This document shows, piece by piece, positions 1 through 7,916 of a stretch of DNA of 64,000 nucleotides. The notes below the pieces were generated by a model. The model was not told the origin of the DNA. It was given only the letters and a program-made list of their open reading frames with translations, and did not search any database. Source of the DNA: Desulfopila sp. IMCC35006 (GTDB lineage Bacteria; Desulfobacterota; Desulfobulbia; Desulfobulbales; Desulfocapsaceae); contig NZ_SWCM01000016.1 in assembly GCF_005116645.1 (NCBI RefSeq), positions 1 through 64,000 on the forward strand. Direction: 5' to 3'. Both the position numbers and the translations under genes were made by a program. Numbering within the stretch: the first letter of the stretch is position 1; each line of letters opens with the position of its first letter.

Positions 1-25
1 TTTGTTTTCGATTTAATAACAGGTT

Positions 26-2089
26 CTATATAGGCGCAATGATAGGAAATTTGATTAAGTATGCAGCCAATACGAAGCCTAGACCCCTGCGCCTCTTAAA
101 GCTTGCGGAGTAAGAGGGGTAATCAGATTCAATAATGATCTTTTTTGTTTTTTTAAATAAAGGATCAGTTAAGTGAATTTTTAAAGTATGTAAAAGTTGA
201 CAAATTGCCAAAAGGTCTTTGTGATCAATTGGATAATCCAAAACTGACGACAAAAAACTCGTCAAATCCAAATCGTTTCTATTAATAAAATTCTTTTGGA
301 TACCCCACTGAAGTAGATTGCTTAGGCTTGGAATATGATTTGTTTGGATTTGTTTATAATTAATATTGCTTAAGAAAGTACCAATTACATTTTCTATTTC
401 TAAAGTATTTTCATATTTATCTAGAGCTAATTTCAAGAGAATAACTTTATAATCAAAAGAACTGCTTCTATGTGTCATTTCTATCTTTTTTTGCAATAAA
501 CTTCTAATTATTTCTTTAGTTGTAACTAATGGTATTATCTTATTTTTTATTAAATTATTAAGATTAACAAGAGATTCAATTGTATTTAGTGAATACATAA
601 TACAAGCTATAGATGCTGGATCTCCAGAATATTTTCTTAATACAAAATCACCCACTGAAGGGTTAAAAAGATCGTATACTGTTTTGCCTAGATCAGTAAT
701 TGTTCTATTAAGCAGGGAACCAACTATTATCTTTAGGCAGGACTCAATGTCTATCAATTCAATTTTTGCCAAATTCGCTTTGCTATTTACTAATTCTGAG
801 AACGAACATTTAAGATCTTGCTCCTCAATTTTTCTACCATTGTAAACCACCAAACAAACAATAAGCCGAGAGAATTCATCAATTTGGTTATCGAAAACAT
901 GTGTCCAAATATCAGTCGGATTTTGCAATGTGTTATAAATAAATGGCCAATATTCAGAAGAAGTTAGATTTGATATCTTATGAGTATCTGTGATAAATGA
1001 AATCAATCTCGGATTAAAATTATGATGTTTAATTATTATTCTATATCTCTTGTCAAAGTATAATTGTTCTATAAACTGCTCAGATAGATCACTGAACCAT
1101 ATATGATTATACAAAATCTTCGCTTTGTCGAAATAAGATAGAGAGGAGATTTTTATCTCAAATTCATTGCGATCAACATTTTCTATTAAAAAGAGATCAC
1201 TAAGACGTTTACCTTGATTTAAAATTGTAGTTCTCGATGTAAGTATAAATCTTTTATACTTATCATTACGAATTCGTTTGATAAAATTAATTACGTGGGA
1301 ATCCTCGTGCCTGTTGAGAGCCTCTAAGAAATTTCTACCAAGGAAATCATCGAAATAAAAAATTTGTTTTTTCTTCGTTTGAAGAGCAGATTCCGCTTCT
1401 GAAATTGAATCTTCAATGTAGCAAAGCTCAAAATCCTTCAAGACAAAATATAGACACAAATGATCAGCAAGAGTTGTCTTTCCAACTCCGGGTTCTCCTG
1501 TGATAATTACTGTGTGAACTTTATCAAGTTTCTGAATTGCTTGATCATGGTTTGCTGTTAAAACATACTTCGGTGTGAAATCCCTAATTTCTTCAAGTTT
1601 AAAAGTACTTCGTCCAATTATAGCATTGTTTAATAATGACCTGAGGACACTTATACTTGAAAGCCATAATTTATAATGTTTTTGCTCAATTTCTGGATAT
1701 TGAGAAAGCAAATCATTAAGATCTTCTTTTCCCAAAATATCATTTTCAGCTATCACAAATGGAGATAGCATTTTTTTTATAATTCTCTTGTTGTTTCTCG
1801 ATAACTCAATTGATGTTACAAGGATATATCTAGAAGGGTTTAATTTTTTTATTTTATTTAATTCTTCATTTTTTATATGCCTGACTAATGCTTGCAATCC
1901 TGACCGAGCCCAGTGCTTACATTGAATTACAACTTCATTTCCATTTGCTGCAAAAAATCTGCCATCTACTCCGCCATCTTTCCCTGGTTTAAATCGCTCT
2001 ATCCTTTTATTTTCTGTCTTAGATAGAAGATCAACAGACAGCGATTCAAATTCTTTGTCATTCAATTTTGTGAAATCGTATTCATTCAT
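26..2089 (-). CDS. Mrr-type restriction endonuclease fused to STAND-family NTPase
   Basis: This 687-residue protein is probably an anti-phage or conflict-system protein. Residues ~5-125 look like an Mrr-type nuclease: D42 followed by Q56-x-K58 in 'VIQCKHW' matches the D-(Q/E)xK active-site pattern. Residues ~195-450 look like a STAND-type NTPase (nSTAND3-like): Walker A 'GEPGVGKTT' at 198-206 and an acidic Walker B 'FYFDDF' near 244-249. The C-terminal third is helical-looking without a recognised domain. The family logic, inferred, is that target sensing drives NTP-dependent oligomerisation and activates the nuclease. The gene is very AT-rich compared with the region after 6.8 kb, a sign of transfer. 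No clear RBS precedes the ATG at 2089. The domain fusion is well supported; the defence role is inferred. Confidence 0.72.
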   Translation of the reverse strand: MNEYDFTKLNDKEFESLSVDLLSKTENKRIERFKPGKDGGVDGRFFAANGNEVVIQCKHWARSGLQALVRHIKNEELNKIKKLNPSRYILVTSIELSRNNKRIIKKMLSPFVIAENDILGKEDLNDLLSQYPEIEQKHYKLWLSSISVLRSLLNNAIIGRSTFKLEEIRDFTPKYVLTANHDQAIQKLDKVHTVIITGEPGVGKTTLADHLCLYFVLKDFELCYIEDSISEAESALQTKKKQIFYFDDFLGRNFLEALNRHEDSHVINFIKRIRNDKYKRFILTSRTTILNQGKRLSDLFLIENVDRNEFEIKISSLSYFDKAKILYNHIWFSDLSEQFIEQLYFDKRYRIIIKHHNFNPRLISFITDTHKISNLTSSEYWPFIYNTLQNPTDIWTHVFDNQIDEFSRLIVCLVVYNGRKIEEQDLKCSFSELVNSKANLAKIELIDIESCLKIIVGSLLNRTITDLGKTVYDLFNPSVGDFVLRKYSGDPASIACIMYSLNTIESLVNLNNLIKNKIIPLVTTKEIIRSLLQKKIEMTHRSSSFDYKVILLKLALDKYENTLEIENVIGTFLSNINYKQIQTNHIPSLSNLLQWGIQKNFINRNDLDLTSFLSSVLDYPIDHKDLLAICQLLHTLKIHLTDPLFKKTKKIIIESDYPSYSASFKRRRGLGFVLAAYLIKFPIIAPI

Positions 2090-2227
2090 GATTTATATAG
2101 ATAATCGCGGCGCTGACCATAAGCGGGAACCGTGCGAGCAAGCGCTGCTTGATTGTGCGGTTTCTGCATTCCGGTCGAATGATATGCAGAAAGATGACAT
2201 CATTAGGGAGACCTTTGCCGAGAGCCT

Positions 2228-2286
2228 TCCAGAGTTAAGATATTTCCAATCAGTCTTTCCAGGTCGATAGATATCTGAACTCTGGA
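2228..2286. repeat. Dispersed imperfect palindrome, copy A
   Basis: Arms at 2228-2243 and 2271-2286 are inverted copies with 15 of 16 positions paired. The 27-nt centre carries two TTTCCA words and is shared with the other copies. It lies between two minus-strand genes, just past the 3' end of the DUF2971-like gene. Similarity to copy D also extends about 65 bp to the left (around 2165-2227). Confidence 0.75.
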
Positions 2287-2353
2287 AAAATCGATATGAA
2301 CGTTTTGCCTCACTGTACTCGCGCTGTTTGCTGGGGCCAAGTACAGGCGATGG

Positions 2354-2986
2354 TTATACACTTTTTATTTGATTTCCTATGTTTTTCCATTGCTCATTGC
2401 TTAGCAACGTGGTTTTCAGCACCGGTATATCAGCAATATTTTTTATAGCTTGTCTAACTGGCTGGATAAGTTGTTCAGGAGTCCATGGGCTAAGCGTTAT
2501 TTTTTCAATAGAGTCAAGTTTGATGGAAATTTGTTTATGGTTTTTAATAGTTATTTTATGTTCATATATAATTCTAAATTCTTTCTCGTCTTGATAAGGC
2601 AACCTTTTTATAAATGGCATCTCTGATATTGTAGGAGGGCTATCTTTAATTTGTTTGATGCGTTTATAAGAAACCTGATTGCATTTTGTCCCACTAATGT
2701 TTTTCACATATTGCAACAGCTCATCTTTTTTGAAGACGACACATACACCGCTTGATCCTGATGAAAAAACTTTCCAATGATGATACGTCTCACCTTTTTC
2801 AGTGAAACACAAACCTAATAACGTTTTTAGTCCTTTTTTGTCTTTATATTTTTCCATAAAGAATGAATCATTTTTGTCATCCCAAGTTGATGGATCTAGC
2901 AAAGTAATTCTTTGGTTTTGCAAAATATCAAATAAAGAAGGAAGATTTGTATACCTTCTTAAAAAATTGACTGGTGTTTTTCTCAT
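2354..2986 (-). CDS. DUF2971-like protein
   Basis: A 210-residue protein resembling the DUF2971 family, whose biochemical function is unknown and whose members are often found in accessory regions. Family-like features are the N-terminal 'RYTNLPSLFDILQNQRI' segment followed by 'DPSTWDDKND', a central 'GLCFTEKGETYHHWKVF' and 'GVCVVFKK', and a late 'PYQDEKEFRIIYE'. The start is placed at 2986 because AAGGG stands six bases upstream of that ATG; an upstream in-frame ATG at 3034 lacks a ribosome site. AT-rich like its neighbours and bracketed by palindrome copies A and B. Confidence 0.6.
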   Translation of the reverse strand: MRKTPVNFLRRYTNLPSLFDILQNQRITLLDPSTWDDKNDSFFMEKYKDKKGLKTLLGLCFTEKGETYHHWKVFSSGSSGVCVVFKKDELLQYVKNISGTKCNQVSYKRIKQIKDSPPTISEMPFIKRLPYQDEKEFRIIYEHKITIKNHKQISIKLDSIEKITLSPWTPEQLIQPVRQAIKNIADIPVLKTTLLSNEQWKNIGNQIKSV

Positions 2987-3077
2987 ATCAACCCTTATAA
3001 ACGCCCTGCTCTGGGAAAAAAAGGAGCGCATCATGTTTTGTCCCTAGCAGCAATTTGTTATTAATCTATCTAGGTCC

Positions 3078-3141
3078 TCTCAAAGTCAAGATATTTCCAC
3101 TAAGTCTTTCCAGGTCGATAGAAGAGATGTGGACTTTTGGA
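3078..3141. repeat. Dispersed imperfect palindrome, copy B
   Basis: Left arm about 3078-3094 and right arm 3126-3141 pair imperfectly (about 11 of 15). The centre 'TCTTTCCAGGTCGATAG' is identical to copy A. It sits between the DUF2971-like gene and the 352-residue membrane-protein gene. Confidence 0.7.
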
Positions 3142-3230
3142 AAATGTTAACATCTCATGCCTGACCCTGTCTTTGACATCATGCTGTCTAGCATTAACGA
3201 TTTAACCCCAGTTGCCTAGACTAGACCCTT

Positions 3231-4289
3231 CTAATGAAAATTGAGCCAAGAGTAACCGTAATTTGCTATAATTCCGGCCAATATAGCAAATATGTACGAT
3301 CCCATTACAACTAAATAGCTGCGTTTATCAGACCTAATCTTCTTTGTTCTGTGTTTTTCAGATTCCTTTGAAAGCACCAAAAATGAAGACGTTCTTGTTT
3401 TTGTAATTATAAGTGAAACAACCGAAAAAATTGGTCCAAGAAACAGTAATAAAATAAGCCATGGTTTTTCGTCTTTAGTTCCAAGAGCATGAAGAATAAG
3501 AGTCTGGCTATTAATTTTTTTATCTAATAAATCCAAAGTTATACCGCTATTACTCTGGATTTCTAAAAAACTTTTATACAGATTGTTAATTATAGCAGCC
3601 AAATCACCTGATGTTGAAAGTATTGGATATATTAGGCAAAATACGAATATTCCTGCTGCAAGAATATATCTAGTTGTGTTGAGTAATGTATCTTTTATCG
3701 AACTTCCTCGAATTATCTGATCGACCTGATTCGATATTATTACCTCTAAATCATCTCCCCAGGTTCTTTCAGTATGCTCAATATTGAAACCTATAGTGCT
3801 ACGCTCATATACGCCAATTATGGATTGAAAAAGCGTATTTTTAAATTTCAAATCAGACTGTGCATTAAAGCCCATTTGTGCAGAAAACGAAATTTGCTGT
3901 TTCTCCGGATAACTTCGCCCTGGAAATTGAATTAAATAGCTCCATATCAATTTAATGCCAATAGGTATATTCTTTTTTGTTTCATTGTAGGTTTTAAATG
4001 CTTCAATTGTGGTTAAATTCCTTTTTAAACCATTCCCAAAGTAGATAACCGCTGAGAAACTGACAAGATGTGCATCAGCTTGTTGATTTATTCTTTGATG
4101 CAGTAATTCATGCAGATTCACCAACCAAGCATGATCAATATCGAAGTTTGCATCAATTTCTCTTTCAATTGATTGTTGTTGCCCTAATAAACTTGAAATG
4201 AAATTACCAAGATCTTTACTCTTTAATGGCAACACTATTGATGTTCTTTCATTATCATCATTTTTATCAATTAATCTATTCTCGATCAC
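3231..4289 (-). CDS. Membrane protein of unknown function in defence-like island
   Basis: I do not recognise this 352-residue protein. The N-terminal ~200 residues are soluble-looking and mixed. Hydrophobic segments follow at about 208-228 ('YILAAGIFVFCLIYPIL'), 277-297 ('PWLILLLFLGPIFSVVSLII') and 330-348 ('YLVVMGSYIFAILAGIIANY'), so the protein is likely membrane-anchored with a large cytoplasmic N-terminal part. The GTG start at 4289 is preceded by AGGAG at good spacing. AT-rich, bracketed by palindromes B and C. In this position it could be a membrane effector of a defence system, but the sequence alone does not show that. Confidence 0.6.
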   Translation of the reverse strand: MIENRLIDKNDDNERTSIVLPLKSKDLGNFISSLLGQQQSIEREIDANFDIDHAWLVNLHELLHQRINQQADAHLVSFSAVIYFGNGLKRNLTTIEAFKTYNETKKNIPIGIKLIWSYLIQFPGRSYPEKQQISFSAQMGFNAQSDLKFKNTLFQSIIGVYERSTIGFNIEHTERTWGDDLEVIISNQVDQIIRGSSIKDTLLNTTRYILAAGIFVFCLIYPILSTSGDLAAIINNLYKSFLEIQSNSGITLDLLDKKINSQTLILHALGTKDEKPWLILLLFLGPIFSVVSLIITKTRTSSFLVLSKESEKHRTKKIRSDKRSYLVVMGSYIFAILAGIIANYGYSWLNFH

Positions 4290-4826
4290 TACATGCTCCT
4301 GTTATAATTGTGAATTGCTATAAGAAATTGGGCTATGCAAACGATTTATGTGCTGTACCTCTACCAAATGTTTATAAAAATAACGAAAATAGCCAATCAT
4401 TGGACAAAATAGTGAAGATGCCTGAACGTAGTATTTACCGTTCTTACGGTTCTACGCCGTCTGCCCCTTTGCCTTTATTTCAAGAGCTGTATTGTGTAAT
4501 ATTCAGCCATAATAATATTTGTCGTTCGTATAGGTAAATTCAGCACCGCATCTATTTTTTCAACAATTTTAAATTTTGTGATAGTTTTCTAGCTATCGCC
4601 ATATTCCAGCCCGACTTGACAAGTCAAAATCCAATGGAAGGCAAGTTTCTAGCTGGTTAACCTGTATTATGTTGGTGGTATCTAGAAGCCTGATATCTTC
4701 AACTTGCTCGATTTATCATTCAGCAATGCCTCTGAACCTTGCTTTTCCAAAGTCAAGATATTTCCAATCGATTATAACCGACACAAACTATTACAAAATG
4801 GGATCGTTCCCAGTTGTTGCTTGTAC
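4290..4826. other. Non-coding gap in island holding half-palindrome copy C
   Basis: No convincing gene. Short frames here have no RBS and no family resemblance. The stretch contains half-copy C of the island repeat (4746-4769) and is otherwise AT-rich. Confidence 0.55.
4746..4769. repeat. Island palindrome, half-copy C
   Basis: Only the left arm and the start of the centre are present (arm 4746-4761, then TTTCCAATC). The right arm is missing. It lies 3' of the minus-strand zinc-ribbon gene, the same relative position as the complete copies. Confidence 0.6.
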
Positions 4827-5171
4827 TTAATTGCTTCTGTTTTTCCCGCATGCTAAACAATGAACGTAAGCTCCATATCTACCAAATTTTTGCGTTATAA
4901 TTCCTCCACAACTGCTGCAACATTCTGCATTGCCTCGTTCCCATCGCCAATATTTATAAGTCTGAATACAAGCCCAACCAATAGATACTAAGCAAAACAA
5001 GGAGAAAATTAACGGGGCAATTTTCATCGATTGATCAACTAACCCTTGGAACAGTGGTGATCCTGACATGCCATTCGGGATAAAAATGGCCAAAAATAAA
5101 TAAGTCACAATTCCCAATAAAAGTGAAACTAATGGTTTTGAGTATAAATTTAATAGCATTCTTGTTTTCAT
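4827..5171 (-). CDS. Small membrane protein with C-terminal zinc ribbon
   Basis: A 114-residue protein with two hydrophobic segments (about 12-32 and 50-72) and a C-terminal CxxC...CxxC knuckle in 'CSSCGG' and 'CLACGK', typical of a zinc ribbon; the 'KFGRYGAYVHC' text between the pairs resembles topoisomerase-type C4 fingers. I infer an inner-membrane protein with a cytoplasmic zinc-binding tail. The function is unknown. It lies alone between island repeats C and D. Confidence 0.55.
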   Translation of the reverse strand: MKTRMLLNLYSKPLVSLLLGIVTYLFLAIFIPNGMSGSPLFQGLVDQSMKIAPLIFSLFCLVSIGWACIQTYKYWRWERGNAECCSSCGGIITQKFGRYGAYVHCLACGKNRSN

Positions 5172-5280
5172 TTTTCATCTATTCGACTAAAGAGTAGTTC
5201 TAGCGATCTGCATATTATTCCGCATTGGGTGTTACACAGAAAGATGCCATCGCTTTTGAGACCTTGATCGAGTTGTTCTT

Positions 5281-5336
5281 CCAAGGTCAACATCTTTCCA
5301 ATAGTCTTTCCACGTTCAAAGATATCATGACTTTGG
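5281..5336. repeat. Dispersed imperfect palindrome, copy D
   Basis: Arms 5281-5296 and 5321-5336 pair at about 11 of 16 positions. The centre holds the same two TTTCCA words. Similarity to copy A continues to the left (around 5211-5280, including 'CAGAAAGATG' and 'GAGACCTT'). Confidence 0.68.
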
Positions 5337-5427
5337 CATCAGCAGACGCTGGCTTTTCGGCGATCCTCTGGATGCGGTTGTTGATCCCGTACCTGTCTTT
5401 GTGGAAAATCACATGGTCCTGTCTCAG

Positions 5428-6306
5428 CTAAATTGGTGGTAGAACCTTGTACGCAATGTCAATCTGGTCATCACAGGACCCGATCTTATGCCAGTTTTTA
5501 TTTGATATCACCCTGCAGACAACACAAAAGCGTGTGGAGACGAAGCGGTCACTCAAAACCATTTGAAACTTCTCACCGGTTATACGTGGACCGCCCACGT
5601 TCGCTATTAACCACTCAACTTCATACTGGTCTGGACTAAAGGCAGGGTCAACCTCAACTGTGATGGAAATGGAATCCCCACACCGTAGATAGCTTTTCTC
5701 ATCCTGAGAGTAATCGACCATGGCAGGTCCATCGGGATGGCGGTTTGAAGACGAAAGATAGACCACATGCCCGAGCGAGTCCAGAATCCTGACAACCGTC
5801 GGGACGTTGTAGAGGTTTGCCATGTTATTATTAGCGTAGTAGGTCTTTAAGCCCTCTACCACATCCATTGAGTAACAGAGAACTCGATAGGCATCGTGAA
5901 CAGAAACTGGATTGGCATGAGATAGTGCGTTTCGCGGTTTCACGAGACGGCTGAGAAATGTTCGTGTAGAATCGGTCCCTTTTGGAAAAATATCACTTAA
6001 TGCATCTGCGAAGTGCTCCTTGTACAGAATAGGGTTACATATTATCTGGATCTGGTCTGTCAAGAAGCTGGCATCAATCTGGCGCACAAATCGCGTAGAC
6101 TCTTGTGATTTGCGTTCGGCAAGTATTTTGGCAAGGTCCGATTTGATAACTCGGCTTCCATCATCTCTCTGAGCGTTGAGATAGTCCTGCCCATATGCCT
6201 CGGTTAATTTGTCATCAATGAGTCTCCGAAGCCAGAGTTCAAGCCCTTCAATTGCACGCTTGCAACCATCCCGCATTTGGGTTTCGGATATTGTGTAGAG
6301 CGGCAT
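5428..6306 (-). CDS. Swt1/HEPN-like domain protein
   Basis: A 292-residue protein. Residues ~15-165 resemble the Swt1-type HEPN fold: a long helical N-terminus and then 'LVKPRNALSHANPV', which contains the R-x4-H motif (RNALSH) typical of HEPN ribonucleases. Residues ~180-292 are strand-rich and look like an Ig-like or adhesion-type fold ('ISITVEVDPAFSPDQYEVEW'). HEPN proteins are common RNases in toxin-antitoxin and phage-defence systems; that activity is inferred here. The ATG at 6306 is preceded by a strong GGGGAGA site. Base composition is less AT-rich than its neighbours. Bracketed by repeats D and E. Confidence 0.58.
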   Translation of the reverse strand: MPLYTISETQMRDGCKRAIEGLELWLRRLIDDKLTEAYGQDYLNAQRDDGSRVIKSDLAKILAERKSQESTRFVRQIDASFLTDQIQIICNPILYKEHFADALSDIFPKGTDSTRTFLSRLVKPRNALSHANPVSVHDAYRVLCYSMDVVEGLKTYYANNNMANLYNVPTVVRILDSLGHVVYLSSSNRHPDGPAMVDYSQDEKSYLRCGDSISITVEVDPAFSPDQYEVEWLIANVGGPRITGEKFQMVLSDRFVSTRFCVVCRVISNKNWHKIGSCDDQIDIAYKVLPPI

Positions 6307-6875
6307 ACTTATCTCCCCACCCCTAAATAGATCCAGCCGAGTAGGCCGACATGGGGTTTACTGGTTCCTGTATAACTCTCATAAATGAGTCATCATTTTT
6401 GAAAACCTTATCGGAATCCTTCAATGGTCCACATATTTCCAACCAGTCTTAACTTTTCAAAAATGACCAGTGACAATCATAACACAATGATGCAGAAAAT
6501 CATGTAAAATGGTTACATTCTCCAAAATATCATTTTCCTCCCTTAATAGCGCACTTAGCGACGGTGCCAAGGCTCGGAACAGCTTCTGGCACCTGCCGTC
6601 TCTGCAAACAACGGTGCCATGACGAAACTCTCGATCCTCCCCTCCGCCCAGGTTTAGATAATGTACACAACACGTCCTCAAGCTTCGGCTCAAGAGATCC
6701 ATTTTCCGCGCCCTACCCTGCCTTCAGGAGCGTTTTTGCCGACGCAGGCGATATTTCTGTCACAGCTATAAGAGGATGAACAGAGAGAGTTCCCGACAAG
6801 CCGGCGGCTTGTACCTTGTACCTGCCATGGTTATTTTTTAGCTGAGTCGGCGTCAACTGAGAAAGAGAGGGTATC
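6307..6875. other. Island boundary region without a supported gene
   Basis: Base composition shifts from AT-rich to GC-rich across this stretch, so the island edge probably lies here. It contains repeat copy E (6393-6466). The small frames on both strands show no family signature or RBS. No tRNA gene or integrase was seen. Confidence 0.5.
6393..6466. repeat. Island palindrome, variant copy E
   Basis: The repeat core 'CACATATTTCCAACCAGTCTT' variant at about 6430-6450 sits inside a different, perfect 13-bp outer stem: 6393-6405 is the reverse complement of 6454-6466. It is the last copy, at the edge of the island. Confidence 0.58.
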
Positions 6876-7916
6876 ATGGATGAACATTGCCGAAAGGCTT
6901 TACAGTGCCTGGCTGCAAATGCTGCCGGATCACACACCAGCGGCAGTTGTAAGATCGAAAACGGGGATGCCACGGAGGTGGAATTGCTCGATTCGTACTC
7001 CCGGGCAGTAATCACCGTAGTCGAAACAGTGGGCCCTGCGGTTCTGATGGTTTCGCGGAGAAAGGCCGGCAACGGCAACGCCTCTGAACAGGAAGGCGCG
7101 GGCTCCGGGGTTGTTATCGCACCGGATGGCTATATCCTCACCAACGACCATGTCGTTCAGGGAGCAGAAGCCCTATCGGTCACCATGCAGGACGGAACCA
7201 CCCATAAGGCGGAGCTGGTCGGCACCGACCCGGCAACGGACCTGGCGGTCATCAGGGCCAGTGGCTCGAATTTACCCTATGCGGTACTCGGAGATTCAAG
7301 CAAGCTGAAAGCAGGGCAGCTGGTTATCGCCATCGGCAACCCGTTCGGTTTCAACTCCACCGTGTCGACAGGTGTGGTCAGCGCCCTTGGCCGCGCCCTT
7401 CGCAGCCGGGAGGGGCGGCTCATCGAAAATATTATCCAGCATACCGCGCCACTTAATCCCGGCAATTCCGGGGGGCCGCTGGTCGACTCGCGCGGCAGGG
7501 TTGTTGGCATAAATACGGCGATAATCGCCATAGCGCAGGGCATCGGCTTTTCCGTTCCCGCGGCCACCGCCAACTGGGTTATTTCGGAAATACTGGTCCA
7601 CGGACGGGTCCGGCGCAGTTTTCTGGGGCTTGCAGGCCAGCAGCGGCAGCTTATACGCCGGCTGGCACGGTGGCATAACCTGGACAACAATTTCGGCGTC
7701 GAGGTGGTCGGCCTCAACGAAAACGGCCCCTCGGCACGGGCCGGAATGAAAAAAGGTGATATTATCGTCTCCATTGGCGGAATCAAGACCGAAACCGTCG
7801 ACGACCTGCACCGCACCCTCTCCGACCGGGCGGTGGGAGAGCCGATCAACCTCGTCATACTCCGTGGCCCGGAGAGCATGGTCCTGAATATTACCCCGGT
7901 GGAAGCGGTGCCGTAA
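6876..7916 (+). CDS. Deg/HtrA-like trypsin-family serine protease with PDZ domain
   Basis: This 346-residue protein belongs to the S1C (Deg/HtrA) family, which degrades or processes misfolded proteins. The catalytic triad is visible: H92 in 'TNDHVV', D122 in 'ATDLAVI' and S198 in 'GNSGGPL'. One PDZ domain occupies about 255-340 ('ENGPSARAGMKKGDIIVSI'). There is no signal peptide or N-terminal membrane segment, which is unusual because most Deg proteases work in the periplasm; a cytoplasmic location is inferred. The ATG at 6876 is preceded by GAGAGGG. The 3' end overlaps the convergent MscS-like gene by 26 bp. Confidence 0.9.
   Translation: MDEHCRKALQCLAANAAGSHTSGSCKIENGDATEVELLDSYSRAVITVVETVGPAVLMVSRRKAGNGNASEQEGAGSGVVIAPDGYILTNDHVVQGAEALSVTMQDGTTHKAELVGTDPATDLAVIRASGSNLPYAVLGDSSKLKAGQLVIAIGNPFGFNSTVSTGVVSALGRALRSREGRLIENIIQHTAPLNPGNSGGPLVDSRGRVVGINTAIIAIAQGIGFSVPAATANWVISEILVHGRVRRSFLGLAGQQRQLIRRLARWHNLDNNFGVEVVGLNENGPSARAGMKKGDIIVSIGGIKTETVDDLHRTLSDRAVGEPINLVILRGPESMVLNITPVEAVP

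Noticed and set aside
5225-5431. Small plus-strand frame over repeat D
   Set aside because: It is a reading through the palindrome and the end of the HEPN-like gene, with no RBS and no family resemblance; a similar frame over copy A (2055-2270) is the same artefact.
2228-6466. Formal call of integron attC sites
   Set aside because: The layout is similar, but I found no GTTRRRY/RYYYAAC core pair and no integrase, so only 'dispersed palindrome' is claimed.
6457-6779. Small genes at the island boundary
   Set aside because: Frames on both strands overlap, lack ribosome sites and have no recognisable domain.
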